Source: an uncultured Collinsella sp. (lineage in GTDB: Bacteria; Actinomycetota; Coriobacteriia; Coriobacteriales; Coriobacteriaceae). From it: a stretch of 13,469 nt of DNA. Each line of letters starts with the position of its first letter. Position 1 is the stretch's first letter. Where the stretch lies: assembly GCA_900551665.1 (NCBI GenBank), contig URWW01000042.1, positions 1 through 13,469 on the forward strand, written 5' to 3'. This document shows positions 5,957 through 12,714 of the stretch, piece after piece. The translations under genes were made by a program, and so were the position numbers. The notes beneath the pieces were generated by a model. The model did not search any database. It was given only the letters and a program-made list of their open reading frames with translations, and was not told the DNA's origin.

Positions 5957-7118
5957 CGTGCACCACCTCGAAAAAAGCCTCGACAAATCGGTCGAGGGCC
6001 GCAGGGTCGACGCGATCGTCGAAGGAGATGCGCAGGGAGCCGAGCGCATCCTCACGAGGGATCCCCATAGCTCGCAGCACATGGCTGGCATCCATGCTCC
6101 CACTCGAGCAGGCGCTCGCTGCGGAAACGGCGAACCCAAGGCCGTCGAGCTTCAAGATGAGCTCCTCGGAGTCGATGCCCTCGACGTAAATGCTCACGAT
6201 GCCGGGGAGACGATCGGAATCGGCCCAATCCCCCATCGTGGCATGAACCCTGGAATTCGAGCAGAGCCGATCATACAGGCTGTCGGCCAGAGGCCTGAGC
6301 TCAGAAACGTGCCCAGCCACGTGCGGCAAAAGGGCATCGGCGGCAGCGGCAAGTCCGACTATGGCGCGAAGATCCTGGGTGCCGGGCCTGAGACCGCGCT
6401 CCTGCCCACCTCCGAGGCTGCGTGGGCGAATCGGGGTTCGGCCCTTGAGATACAGGGCGCCGATGCCGACCGGCCCGCCGACCTTATGCCCGGCGACGGA
6501 GAGGGCATCGACACCGAGATCCGCAACATCAAAAGGCACATGCAGCCAGCCCTGGACGGCGTCGGCGTGATAGACGGCTCCGTGGGCATGAGCCACATCG
6601 GCAAGCGCTCGGACGGGCTGAATGACGCCGGTCTCGTTGTTGGCGAACATGATCGACACAAGCGCGACATCGGGTCCCATGAGTGCTTCGAGCTCGGAAG
6701 GCTCGACATACCCTCGACGGTTGGGCTTGACCGTATCGACCGTGAACCCGAGAGCGCGAAGCTGCGGGAGATTGTCGAGGATCGAATCGTGCTCGATCGC
6801 GGAGACGACAACGCGGTCGCGCCGGCGATCGGCCGCACGAGCCGCCTCGGCAAGACCGATGAGTGCCAAGACGTTGCCCTCGGTTCCGCCGCCGCAAAAC
6901 AGCACCTCAGAGGCGCGTACGCGCGAACCGAAACTGCGGGCGACAACCCTACGACAAGATTCGAGCACCTGCGCGGCCTTACGGCCGAGTGAGTGCAGGG
7001 AGTTGGGATTTGCCCCGGCGATTTCCGAAGCATCGTAATCAAGCTGAGCGCGGATTGCCTCGGGCCTCATGGGCGTCGAGGCTGCGTAGTCGAGATTGGT
7101 ATACGTATCAGACATCAC
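5943..7118 (-). CDS. Cysteine desulfurase (NifS/IscS class V aminotransferase)
   Basis: PLP enzyme that moves sulfur from L-cysteine to an active-site cysteine, giving alanine and persulfide for Fe-S clusters or thiolated tRNA. The 391-residue product has the family motif order: NLDYAASTPM at 8-17, NPNSLHSLG near 38-45, GGGTEGN at 76-82, IEHDSIL with H110 over PLP, FANNETG at 158-164, HADAVQ at 184-189, the PLP lysine K212 in AGHKVGGPVG, RPGTQ at 244-248, and the catalytic C337 in SACSSG. The active-site loop fits group I enzymes. No IscU/SufU scaffold or thiouridylase gene is adjacent, so the sulfur acceptor is unknown. GTG at 7118 directly precedes ATG at 7115; AAGGA is 9 or 12 bases away, so either may be used. 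It lies 2 bases after the rpe stop and overlaps nif3 by 14 bases. Confidence 0.93.
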   Translation of the reverse strand: MMSDTYTNLDYAASTPMRPEAIRAQLDYDASEIAGANPNSLHSLGRKAAQVLESCRRVVARSFGSRVRASEVLFCGGGTEGNVLALIGLAEAARAADRRRDRVVVSAIEHDSILDNLPQLRALGFTVDTVKPNRRGYVEPSELEALMGPDVALVSIMFANNETGVIQPVRALADVAHAHGAVYHADAVQGWLHVPFDVADLGVDALSVAGHKVGGPVGIGALYLKGRTPIRPRSLGGGQERGLRPGTQDLRAIVGLAAAADALLPHVAGHVSELRPLADSLYDRLCSNSRVHATMGDWADSDRLPGIVSIYVEGIDSEELILKLDGLGFAVSAASACSSGSMDASHVLRAMGIPREDALGSLRISFDDRVDPAALDRFVEAFFEVVHDARP

Positions 7119-7120
7119 GC

Positions 7121-7801
7121 CTACGCTTCCTTGGAAGCTCGACCGCGCGTACCGGCCTGGCGAATGTCCTCGACCGCCTGAGCCGGATCCTCAGCCCCGA
7201 AGACGGCCGAGCCGGCCACGAGAACCGTCGCACCGGCGGCACCGAGCTCCTCGGCGTTACCGGCGCCCACGCCGCCATCGATTTCAATGAGCGGGTCAAC
7301 GCCGTGCTCAACGCACATGGCGCGCAGGCGGCGGAGTTTATCGAGCGTACGCGGGATGAACTTCTGTCCGCCGAAGCCGGGGTTCACGCTCATGAGCAAG
7401 ACCATATCGAGCTCATCGAGGATATCTTCGAGTACATCCACGGGAGTGGCGGGGTTGAGCACCACACCGGCCTTGCAGCCACGGGACTTGATGTGGGAGA
7501 CCGTGCGATGCAGATGCGTGGAGGCCTCGTAGTGGACGGTGACGAGGTCGGCGCCGGCGTCGATGTACCAATCGACCGTATCGTCAGGATTGGAAACCAT
7601 GAGGTGGACGTCGAGCGGAATGTCCGTAGCGCTCTTGCACGCCTTCACGATGGCCGTGCCGTAGCTCAGATTCGGCACGAAGTGACCATCCATGACGTCG
7701 ACATGGATCAGGTCCGCATTCGAGATGCGGGTCAAGTCTCGCGCGAGGTTCGCCATATCGGCCGAGAGGATGGAAGGGGAAATCTGGATTGAAGCTGACA
7801 T
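7121..7801 (-). CDS. rpe: Ribulose-phosphate 3-epimerase
   Basis: Interconverts ribulose 5-phosphate and xylulose 5-phosphate in the pentose phosphate pathway. The 226-residue product is a TIM barrel of standard length. Visible motifs are SPSILSADMANL at 9-20, HVDVMDGHFVPN at 33-44 with metal ligands H33 and D35 and catalytic D38, DVHLMV at 64-69 with metal ligand H66, the SVNPGFGGQKF phosphate/loop signature at 138-148, and IDGGV with catalytic D175. ATG start with GAAAGGA seven bases upstream. It is the first gene of a run to coaBC, with the cysteine desulfurase starting two bases after its stop. Confidence 0.96.
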   Translation of the reverse strand: MSASIQISPSILSADMANLARDLTRISNADLIHVDVMDGHFVPNLSYGTAIVKACKSATDIPLDVHLMVSNPDDTVDWYIDAGADLVTVHYEASTHLHRTVSHIKSRGCKAGVVLNPATPVDVLEDILDELDMVLLMSVNPGFGGQKFIPRTLDKLRRLRAMCVEHGVDPLIEIDGGVGAGNAEELGAAGATVLVAGSAVFGAEDPAQAVEDIRQAGTRGRASKEA

Positions 7802-7941
7802 GGCGTTCCTTTCGAACGGATTGATATGCGGTTATGCGTGCAATTGGGGACGGGTGCACTTTTACACATCGACGCGCCCTGGGGGTCGGGCCCCTGAATG
7901 ACCGGTAGCCCCTACTCGGAATGAAGACCTCCCGAGAAGCG
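7802..7941. other. Gene-free gap between gpsA and rpe
   Basis: 140 bases without a credible gene. It holds G- and C-rich runs at 7878-7912 (GGGG and CCCC tracts that can pair several ways) and the string GGGGACGGGTGCAC followed by TTTTACACAT at 7846-7869. No U-tract terminator for gpsA and no convincing -35/-10 pair for rpe is seen, so whether the two sides are cotranscribed is open. Confidence 0.5.
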
Positions 7942-8949
7942 TTACTCGTCGAGACCGTAAAACTCCTCACCCGGCATTCGGCTGGTAAGCTGGTCGAGCG
8001 CCTCCTCGAGCGTCATACTGCCGTAGAGGAGCTGCTCAAGCGCGAAAGTGAATGGCACGTCGACGCCCTTGGCGCGCGCGAGTTCGCTGACGCTCTTGGC
8101 GGCCGCCGCTCCCTCGACGACCATCCGACGACGCGCCTGGTACTCCTCAAGCGTCTCACCACGGGCGAACGCCTCACCGAAGGAACGGTTGCGCGAATGG
8201 CGCGAGGTGCACGTCACGATCAGGTCGCCCATGCCGGCCAGGCCCATGCAGGTCATAGCCTCTCCGCCGCATGCATGGACCAGACGGCTCATCTCGGCCA
8301 GTCCACGGGTCATGATGAGCGCGAGGGCGTTGTCGCCCATGCCCGAACCGGCGGCGATGCCGCAGATGATGGCCATGACGTTCTTCATTGCGCCGCAAAG
8401 CTCAACACCGACCAGATCGGTCGAGAGGTAGATGCGGAAGTTCGGGCCGAGGGTGACGCCCTTGAAGAACTCGCCGATCTCCATGCTCTCACAAGCGATG
8501 GTCGAGGCGGAAAGTGCCCCATGGCAGATCTCCTCGGCGTGATTGGGGCCTGAAAGAGCCGCGATGCGTTCGGGATGACCGATTTCGCTGGCGATGACGT
8601 CGCTCATCAGCAGCCCGGTGCCGAGCTCGATTCCCTTTGCCAGGCAAAGCACCGGCAAACCATCCGGGATGTAGGGCGCGCAATCGCGGGCAACACCCCT
8701 CAAGAACGACGAGGGCACGGCAAAAATCACAGCATCTGCGTCGGCCAGCGCCTCCTCATGCGAGCAGGTCGCGCTTACGTTTTGGGGCAGCGTGTAGTCT
8801 GAGAGATAGCAGCTGTTGGTATGCAGCTCGTTGATCTCGTGCGCCGGGGCCGGGTCGTAGGACCACATAACGACGGTGTGCCCGTGAGAGGCCACGAGGC
8901 CAGCCATGGCCGTGCCCCACGAACCGGTACCGATCAGTGCGATGCGCAT
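7942..8949 (-). CDS. gpsA: NAD(P)H-dependent glycerol-3-phosphate dehydrogenase
   Basis: Reduces dihydroxyacetone phosphate to sn-glycerol-3-phosphate, the backbone for phospholipids. From ATG at 8949-8947 the product has 335 residues. The Rossmann loop GTGSWGTAMA spans 7-16, FAVPS lies at 76-80, LAKGIE at 103-108, SGPNHAEEI at 133-141, the catalytic lysine K189 in GAMKNVMAI, GMGDNALALIMTRGL at 203-217, and GLAGMGDLIVTCTS with SRNRSFG at 236-258. The start at 8949 gives the usual GpsA N-terminus one base after the plsY stop; an ATG three codons upstream (8958), overlapping plsY, is possible. Adjacent to plsY, which uses its product. Confidence 0.95.
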   Translation of the reverse strand: MRIALIGTGSWGTAMAGLVASHGHTVVMWSYDPAPAHEINELHTNSCYLSDYTLPQNVSATCSHEEALADADAVIFAVPSSFLRGVARDCAPYIPDGLPVLCLAKGIELGTGLLMSDVIASEIGHPERIAALSGPNHAEEICHGALSASTIACESMEIGEFFKGVTLGPNFRIYLSTDLVGVELCGAMKNVMAIICGIAAGSGMGDNALALIMTRGLAEMSRLVHACGGEAMTCMGLAGMGDLIVTCTSRHSRNRSFGEAFARGETLEEYQARRRMVVEGAAAAKSVSELARAKGVDVPFTFALEQLLYGSMTLEEALDQLTSRMPGEEFYGLDE

Positions 8950-8950
8950 G

Positions 8951-9685
8951 TTACTCATCCATCTTATCGACGCGTTTAGAAAAAGAGAGTTTGGACTCCG
9001 TGCCATTCAGGAGCTTCCTGACGTTGGAGCGGTGAGCCCAAACGATCAACAGCCCGAGAAGGGACAAAATCACCTTGAAGCTCAGGCTGTCGCCCGCAAA
9101 ATACAAGGGAACCGTGATGGGCAGGGCCAGAACGGTGATGATGGAACCGAGCGACACGAGGCGCGTGAACGCCACCACCACGATGAAAATCCCCAGATGC
9201 AGCAAGGCGAAGGGCCAGGAAAGCCCAAACAGCACACCCACGCCCGTCGCAATACCCTTACCGCCCTTGAAGTGGAGATAGGGCGAAAAGATATGGCCAC
9301 ACAGGCATACAAGCCCCGCGATCGCCAGGAAGGTGTCGCCGATGCCGGCGCCACCGTTGAGGGCGAGCACGTCAACGGGCTCGATGCGGGCCATGTTCGC
9401 GACGGCGAGACGGACGATATTGACGCCGAAAACGCCCTTGAGCACATCGCACAGAAGCGTCGGGATGGCCACTTTGGGACCGCCCGCACGCAAAGCGTTA
9501 GTGGTCCCAATGTTGCCCGAACCGACCTTTTGCAGGTCGATCTTTCCAAAAAACCGAGCGAAAATCTTGCCGAATGGAATACCGCAAACAAGGAATGTGA
9601 GAATGTACGTGAGAATCAGCGGCCACCAAGAGGCTCCGAACATCCCCGGGCCTGCAAGGGCGAGGAAGCGATCCATCCCGTCCAT
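8951..9685 (-). CDS. plsY: Acyl-phosphate:glycerol-3-phosphate acyltransferase
   Basis: Membrane enzyme that acylates glycerol-3-phosphate from acyl-phosphate, the first committed step of phospholipid synthesis. The three PlsY motifs are present: SGNIGTTNALR at 56-66, the GHIFSPYLHFKGGKGIATG glycine-rich loop at 130-148, and the C-terminal RSNVRKLLNGTESK at 219-232. Hydrophobic segments near 20-40, 73-95, 118-132, 147-172, 176-198 and 203-217 fit the polytopic fold. At 244 residues it is slightly longer than the roughly 200 usual, mainly from the N-terminus and the loop near 96-115. ATG start with AAGGAG six bases upstream; the ribosome site overlaps the der stop three bases away. gpsA follows directly. 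Confidence 0.95.
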   Translation of the reverse strand: MDGMDRFLALAGPGMFGASWWPLILTYILTFLVCGIPFGKIFARFFGKIDLQKVGSGNIGTTNALRAGGPKVAIPTLLCDVLKGVFGVNIVRLAVANMARIEPVDVLALNGGAGIGDTFLAIAGLVCLCGHIFSPYLHFKGGKGIATGVGVLFGLSWPFALLHLGIFIVVVAFTRLVSLGSIITVLALPITVPLYFAGDSLSFKVILSLLGLLIVWAHRSNVRKLLNGTESKLSFSKRVDKMDE

Positions 9686-9688
9686 CCG

Positions 9689-11011
9689 CTACTCCTTGTC
9701 CTTGTCGCTCTTCTTGGCGCGGAAGCGCAGGCGGATCGGCGTACCCTTGAAGTCGAAGGTAGCGCGCATGCGGTTCTCGATGTAACGCTTGTAGTTGTCG
9801 GTCACCAAGTCGGTGTGGTTGACGAAGAACGTGAACGCCGGGGGCTTCTCGCCTGTCTGCGTGACGTAGTGCATCTTGAGGCGACGCTTGCCATCGGAGA
9901 CGGTGTGGCCAAACTCACGCATATCGGTGAGGAGCTTGTTCAGCTGAGAAGTGGTGATATGGCTCGCACGACGCTCGGCCGCGGCATCGACCATGTCCCA
10001 GATCTTGTGGACGCTGCGGCCGGTCATGGCGGAAATGCGCAGATACTCGGCCCAGGGCGCCATGGTCAGGCGGCGATCGACCGTCTCCATGACGGCCTCG
10101 CGCTCGTAATCGTCCTTGAGAAGATCCCACTTGTTGAGGAGAACCACTAGGGCGCAGCCACGCTCGATGGCGAGATTGGCGACCTTCTGGTCCTGCTCAG
10201 TCACGCCCGTGGAGGCGTCGACGACGAGCAGCGCGACGTCCGCGCGATCGATGGCACGGAGTCCTCGGACCATGGAGTAGTACTCGATGTTCTCATAGAC
10301 CGTGCTCTTTTTACGGATGCCCGCGGTATCGACCATGCGATAGCGCTTGCCATCGCGCTCGACAACCGTGTCGATGGCGTCGCGCGTGGTACCGGCGATA
10401 TTGCTCACGATGGAGCGATCATTGCCGATCATCTTGTTGAAGAGCGAGGACTTGCCGGCGTTCGGTCGGCCGATGATGGCGACGCGCAGCGTATCGGGCT
10501 CATCGTCCTCGGGTAGCAGGGAGACGACCTCATCGAGCAGGTCGCCGGTGCCGTGGCCGTGCAGGGCGGAGACGGCGACGGGGTCGCCCACGCCCAGGGA
10601 GTAGAACTCCCACAGGCTGTCGTTCTCGCGGGCGGGGTTGTCAAGCTTGTTGACGAGCAGGAAAGTCGGTTTCTTGAGCTTGCGCACCATGCGGGCGACG
10701 CTCTCATCCTCCTCGGTGACACCGACAGAGCCGTCGACCACAAACAGGATGACCGCGGCTTCCTCGGCGGCAGCCAAGGCCTGGTCGCGGATGGACGTGG
10801 CGAAGACATCGTCGCTCTTCATGGGCTCGATACCACCCGTGTCCACGAGCATGAACTCGCGGCCGTTCCAGTCGGCGACATGGTAGCTGCGGTCGCGCGT
10901 GACGCCGCGGCTCTGATGAACGATGGCATCGGACGTCTGCGCGATGCGATTGACGAGCGTCGACTTGCCAACGTTGGGGCGGCCGACGATCGCGACGATA
11001 GGACGAGACAT
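9689..11011 (-). CDS. der: Ribosome biogenesis GTPase Der (EngA)
   Basis: Essential double GTPase for maturation of the 50S ribosomal subunit. From ATG at 11011-11009 the product has 440 residues, the normal Der length. The first G domain has GRPNVGKST at 10-18, GVTRD at 36-40, DTGG at 57-60 and NKLD at 121-124. The second has GRPNAGKSS at 181-189, GTTRD at 207-211, DTAG at 228-231 and NKWD at 293-296. A C-terminal KH-like domain follows and ends in a lysine-rich tail (RAKKSDKDKE). AAGGAG lies five bases before the ATG. The frame stays open to 11179, but that extension runs through the hairpin element at 11080-11150 and has no family similarity. Confidence 0.97.
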   Translation of the reverse strand: MSRPIVAIVGRPNVGKSTLVNRIAQTSDAIVHQSRGVTRDRSYHVADWNGREFMLVDTGGIEPMKSDDVFATSIRDQALAAAEEAAVILFVVDGSVGVTEEDESVARMVRKLKKPTFLLVNKLDNPARENDSLWEFYSLGVGDPVAVSALHGHGTGDLLDEVVSLLPEDDEPDTLRVAIIGRPNAGKSSLFNKMIGNDRSIVSNIAGTTRDAIDTVVERDGKRYRMVDTAGIRKKSTVYENIEYYSMVRGLRAIDRADVALLVVDASTGVTEQDQKVANLAIERGCALVVLLNKWDLLKDDYEREAVMETVDRRLTMAPWAEYLRISAMTGRSVHKIWDMVDAAAERRASHITTSQLNKLLTDMREFGHTVSDGKRRLKMHYVTQTGEKPPAFTFFVNHTDLVTDNYKRYIENRMRATFDFKGTPIRLRFRAKKSDKDKE

Positions 11012-11042
11012 AGGTTCTCCTTGGATAGTCACAGTTGGTGAA

Positions 11043-11051
11043 ATTCTAGCA
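11043..11051 (-). promoter_or_regulatory. Putative extended -10 promoter of der
   Basis: The minus strand reads TGCTAGAAT at 11051-11043, an extended -10 element (TG-N-TAGAAT) with five of six bases matching TATAAT. No good -35 box is seen. The predicted transcript would begin about 25 bases before the der ATG, leaving a short leader with the AAGGAG site. It would separate der-plsY-gpsA from the upstream ispH-DUF512 unit. Confidence 0.45.
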
Positions 11052-11079
11052 TGTGCTCCGTAGCGATGACGCATCCCAC

Positions 11080-11150
11080 GGGGTGGACATAATCTCTTCG
11101 GGCGTGGTTCGCTTCGCTCACAAAACACCCTACGAGAATATGTCCACCCC
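11080..11150 (+). repeat. Long hairpin element, copy A
   Basis: A 71-base imperfect palindrome. GGGGTGGACATA (11080-11091) pairs perfectly with TATGTCCACCCC (11139-11150). After an A·A mismatch four more pairs form (11093-11096 with 11134-11137), then T·C and C·T mismatches flank one T-A pair, then GGG pairs with CCC (11100-11102 with 11128-11130). The loop carries GGTTCGCTTCGCTCAC. The sequence is homologous to the reverse complement of 11220-11304. No U-tract follows on either strand. It lies 68 bases upstream of der. Confidence 0.9.
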
Positions 11151-11219
11151 GGAGGGTCGCCCTTCGCGATCCAAGCCACTCTCGTTGGAGAAATTAGTGT
11201 TCGGCGCTATTGATGGGCA
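11151..11219. other. Spacer between the two hairpin elements
   Basis: 69 bases with no gene, promoter or further repeat that I can support. Together with the two hairpins and the der promoter it makes up the 299-base gene-free gap between the DUF512 gene and der. Confidence 0.6.
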
Positions 11220-11304
11220 GCCGATGCGCGGGCATATTTCCGTAGGGCGTTTTTTGTGAAGCGAAGCGAAACCACGCCCGAAGGAATTATGCCCGCGCAT
11301 CGGC
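11220..11304 (-). repeat. Long hairpin element, copy B (inverted relative to copy A)
   Basis: An 85-base imperfect palindrome. The terminal arms GCCGATGCGCGGGCATA (11220-11236) and its complement (11288-11304) form 17 perfect pairs. A mismatch, four pairs (11238-11241 with 11283-11286), two mismatches flanking one T-A pair, and a six-pair GGGCGT/ACGCCC helix (11245-11250 with 11274-11279) follow. The loop contains GTGAAGCGAAGCGAAACC. Read on the minus strand it aligns with copy A through stem, mismatch positions and loop. It starts 6 bases after the DUF512 stop codon, yet no U-tract follows, so it is not a standard terminator. Confidence 0.9.
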
Positions 11305-11310
11305 GTTCAG

Positions 11311-12714
11311 TTAGGCCAACGCGTCGAGTAGATAGTTCGGTGCGGGAGTGGCGTAATGCACGGTCGCACCGCGGTGCTCGAGTTCGGCTGTGACCTCATC
11401 ACGGGCGAGGCCGTCGAGGGTAAGACCGTCGTAGTTGAACATCACATCCGGAATGAGCAGCTCGATGCCCGTCAAATCAGCTGGCAGCTGGCCGAGTAGA
11501 TCACAAGCGCAGATGAGGCCCGTGACGTTCACGTTGCCGCCGAAGTACTTGTTTTTGATAGTGAAGACGTCGATAACGTCCGCATCGAACATGCTGCAAA
11601 ACGCACCGAAGGTGCCCTGCGCCGCCTCTCCGGAAATGATGAGGACCCGACGACTCGATTCCCCAAGCCGCTCGGAAACGCGAGCGACCTCCGAACTCCT
11701 GGCAGCCCTCACGGACTCGACTTCGTCCAGGAAGCTGCGAAGCATGCCGATGCCGTCGTAAAACTGCGGAAAGCCATCATAGGTCTCTGCGGGAGGAACC
11801 GGCAGATGGGCGTCGATGTAAAACTCGTCCGCGAGTTGGAACACCGTGCAACCGCGCTCCTCACGGGCCCGCTGTTGGAACGGCTCGAGCATCTTGACAA
11901 CGGCTCGCGACGCCTCGACATCATCGGAGTACGAGGTGGTGAACCGCTTTTGATGCTTGGTGAAGCCAAGCGGGACGATGGCGAGGCTCGTGATGCCGGG
12001 ATGGGCCTCGACGTACTCGAGAGTTGCGAGCAGTTCATCCCCGTCATTGATCCCGGGGCAAAGCACGATCTGCGCATGAATCTCGATACCGGCCTCGAGG
12101 AAGCGCTCGAGCACCTCGATGCCGCGCGGAGCGTTGCGCCCGATGAGCCTGCGTCGGCACTCAGGCGTGATGGCATGAAGCGACACGTTCATGGGCGAGA
12201 GCATCTTGTCGATGGCATCTTCGACCTCGGGGTCCTTCATATTCGTAAGGGTCACGAAATTGCCCTGCAAAAAGCTCAGGCGATAATCATCGTCCCGAAT
12301 GGTGAGCGTGGATCGGCTCTCCTTGGGGAGCATGTTCATAAAGCAGAAGATGCAGGCGTTCACGCAGGTGCGCATTCCGTCGAACACGACGCCGTCAAAA
12401 TCGACGCCCCATTCCTCGCCCGGAAAACGCTCGATCACAGCAGATGCGACCGTGTTGTCACGCGGGTCGAATACCTCGATCTCGGCCTCGACGTCCTCGG
12501 TCTCCCAAAGCCACACGATCATATCGGTGAGCGGCTTGCCATTCACCGTGAGCACGCGCATGCCGGGCTCGAGTCCTATGTCATATGCAGGCGAATCGGG
12601 GGTCACCGACAAAACGGTGGCGCCGTCTGAGGAGGGATCCTTAGATAGAGCATATGGCGCAACGGTGCCCGCATACGTGGGCACCGAGGGCATGTTCGAA
12701 TCTCGTTCGGCCAT
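11311..12714 (-). CDS. Radical SAM protein with PDZ-like and DUF512 domains
   Basis: A 467-residue protein of unknown function. Residues about 30-75 form a PDZ-like segment (VTPDSPAYDIGLEPGMRVLTVNGKP at 37-61 in character). The radical-SAM-type cysteine motif is C-x3-C-x2-C at C117, C121 and C124 (CVNACIFCF), followed by the DDYRLSFLQGNFVTLTN segment typical of this family, and the C-terminal third is DUF512. The family probably binds a 4Fe-4S cluster and SAM, but no reaction is established. It often lies beside der in Clostridia and Actinobacteria, as here. Start ATG at 12714-12712 shares one base with the ispH stop (TGATG), with GGAG about 7 bases upstream, so translation is likely coupled to ispH. 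Confidence 0.9.
   Translation of the reverse strand: MAERDSNMPSVPTYAGTVAPYALSKDPSSDGATVLSVTPDSPAYDIGLEPGMRVLTVNGKPLTDMIVWLWETEDVEAEIEVFDPRDNTVASAVIERFPGEEWGVDFDGVVFDGMRTCVNACIFCFMNMLPKESRSTLTIRDDDYRLSFLQGNFVTLTNMKDPEVEDAIDKMLSPMNVSLHAITPECRRRLIGRNAPRGIEVLERFLEAGIEIHAQIVLCPGINDGDELLATLEYVEAHPGITSLAIVPLGFTKHQKRFTTSYSDDVEASRAVVKMLEPFQQRAREERGCTVFQLADEFYIDAHLPVPPAETYDGFPQFYDGIGMLRSFLDEVESVRAARSSEVARVSERLGESSRRVLIISGEAAQGTFGAFCSMFDADVIDVFTIKNKYFGGNVNVTGLICACDLLGQLPADLTGIELLIPDVMFNYDGLTLDGLARDEVTAELEHRGATVHYATPAPNYLLDALA

Noticed and set aside
5957..6139. N-terminal extension of the Nif3 protein
   Set aside because: It lies entirely inside the cysteine desulfurase gene and has no Nif3 similarity. 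The ATG at 5956 has a good ribosome site.
5781..6992. 403-codon plus-strand open frame
   Set aside because: It is antisense to the cysteine desulfurase and nif3, which have full motif sets. The peptide shows no family features, and long antisense frames are common in GC-rich DNA.
8906..10150. 414-codon plus-strand open frame
   Set aside because: Antisense to plsY and der, both clearly real. The composition is Arg/His/Glu-rich with no recognisable domain.
11012..11179. N-terminal extension of der to 11179
   Set aside because: The extension crosses hairpin A, lacks Der similarity, and the ATG at 11011 has an AAGGAG site and the standard MSRPIVAIVGRPNVGKS-type start.
11053..11259. 68-codon plus-strand frame across the hairpin pair
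   Set aside because: It runs through both palindromes, has no plausible ribosome site and matches no family. The nucleotide-level pairing explains the conservation better.
11220..11304. Hairpin B as a simple rho-independent terminator of the ispH-DUF512 unit
   Set aside because: Position fits, but no U-tract follows on the minus strand, the loop is long and conserved, and a homologous inverted copy lies nearby.
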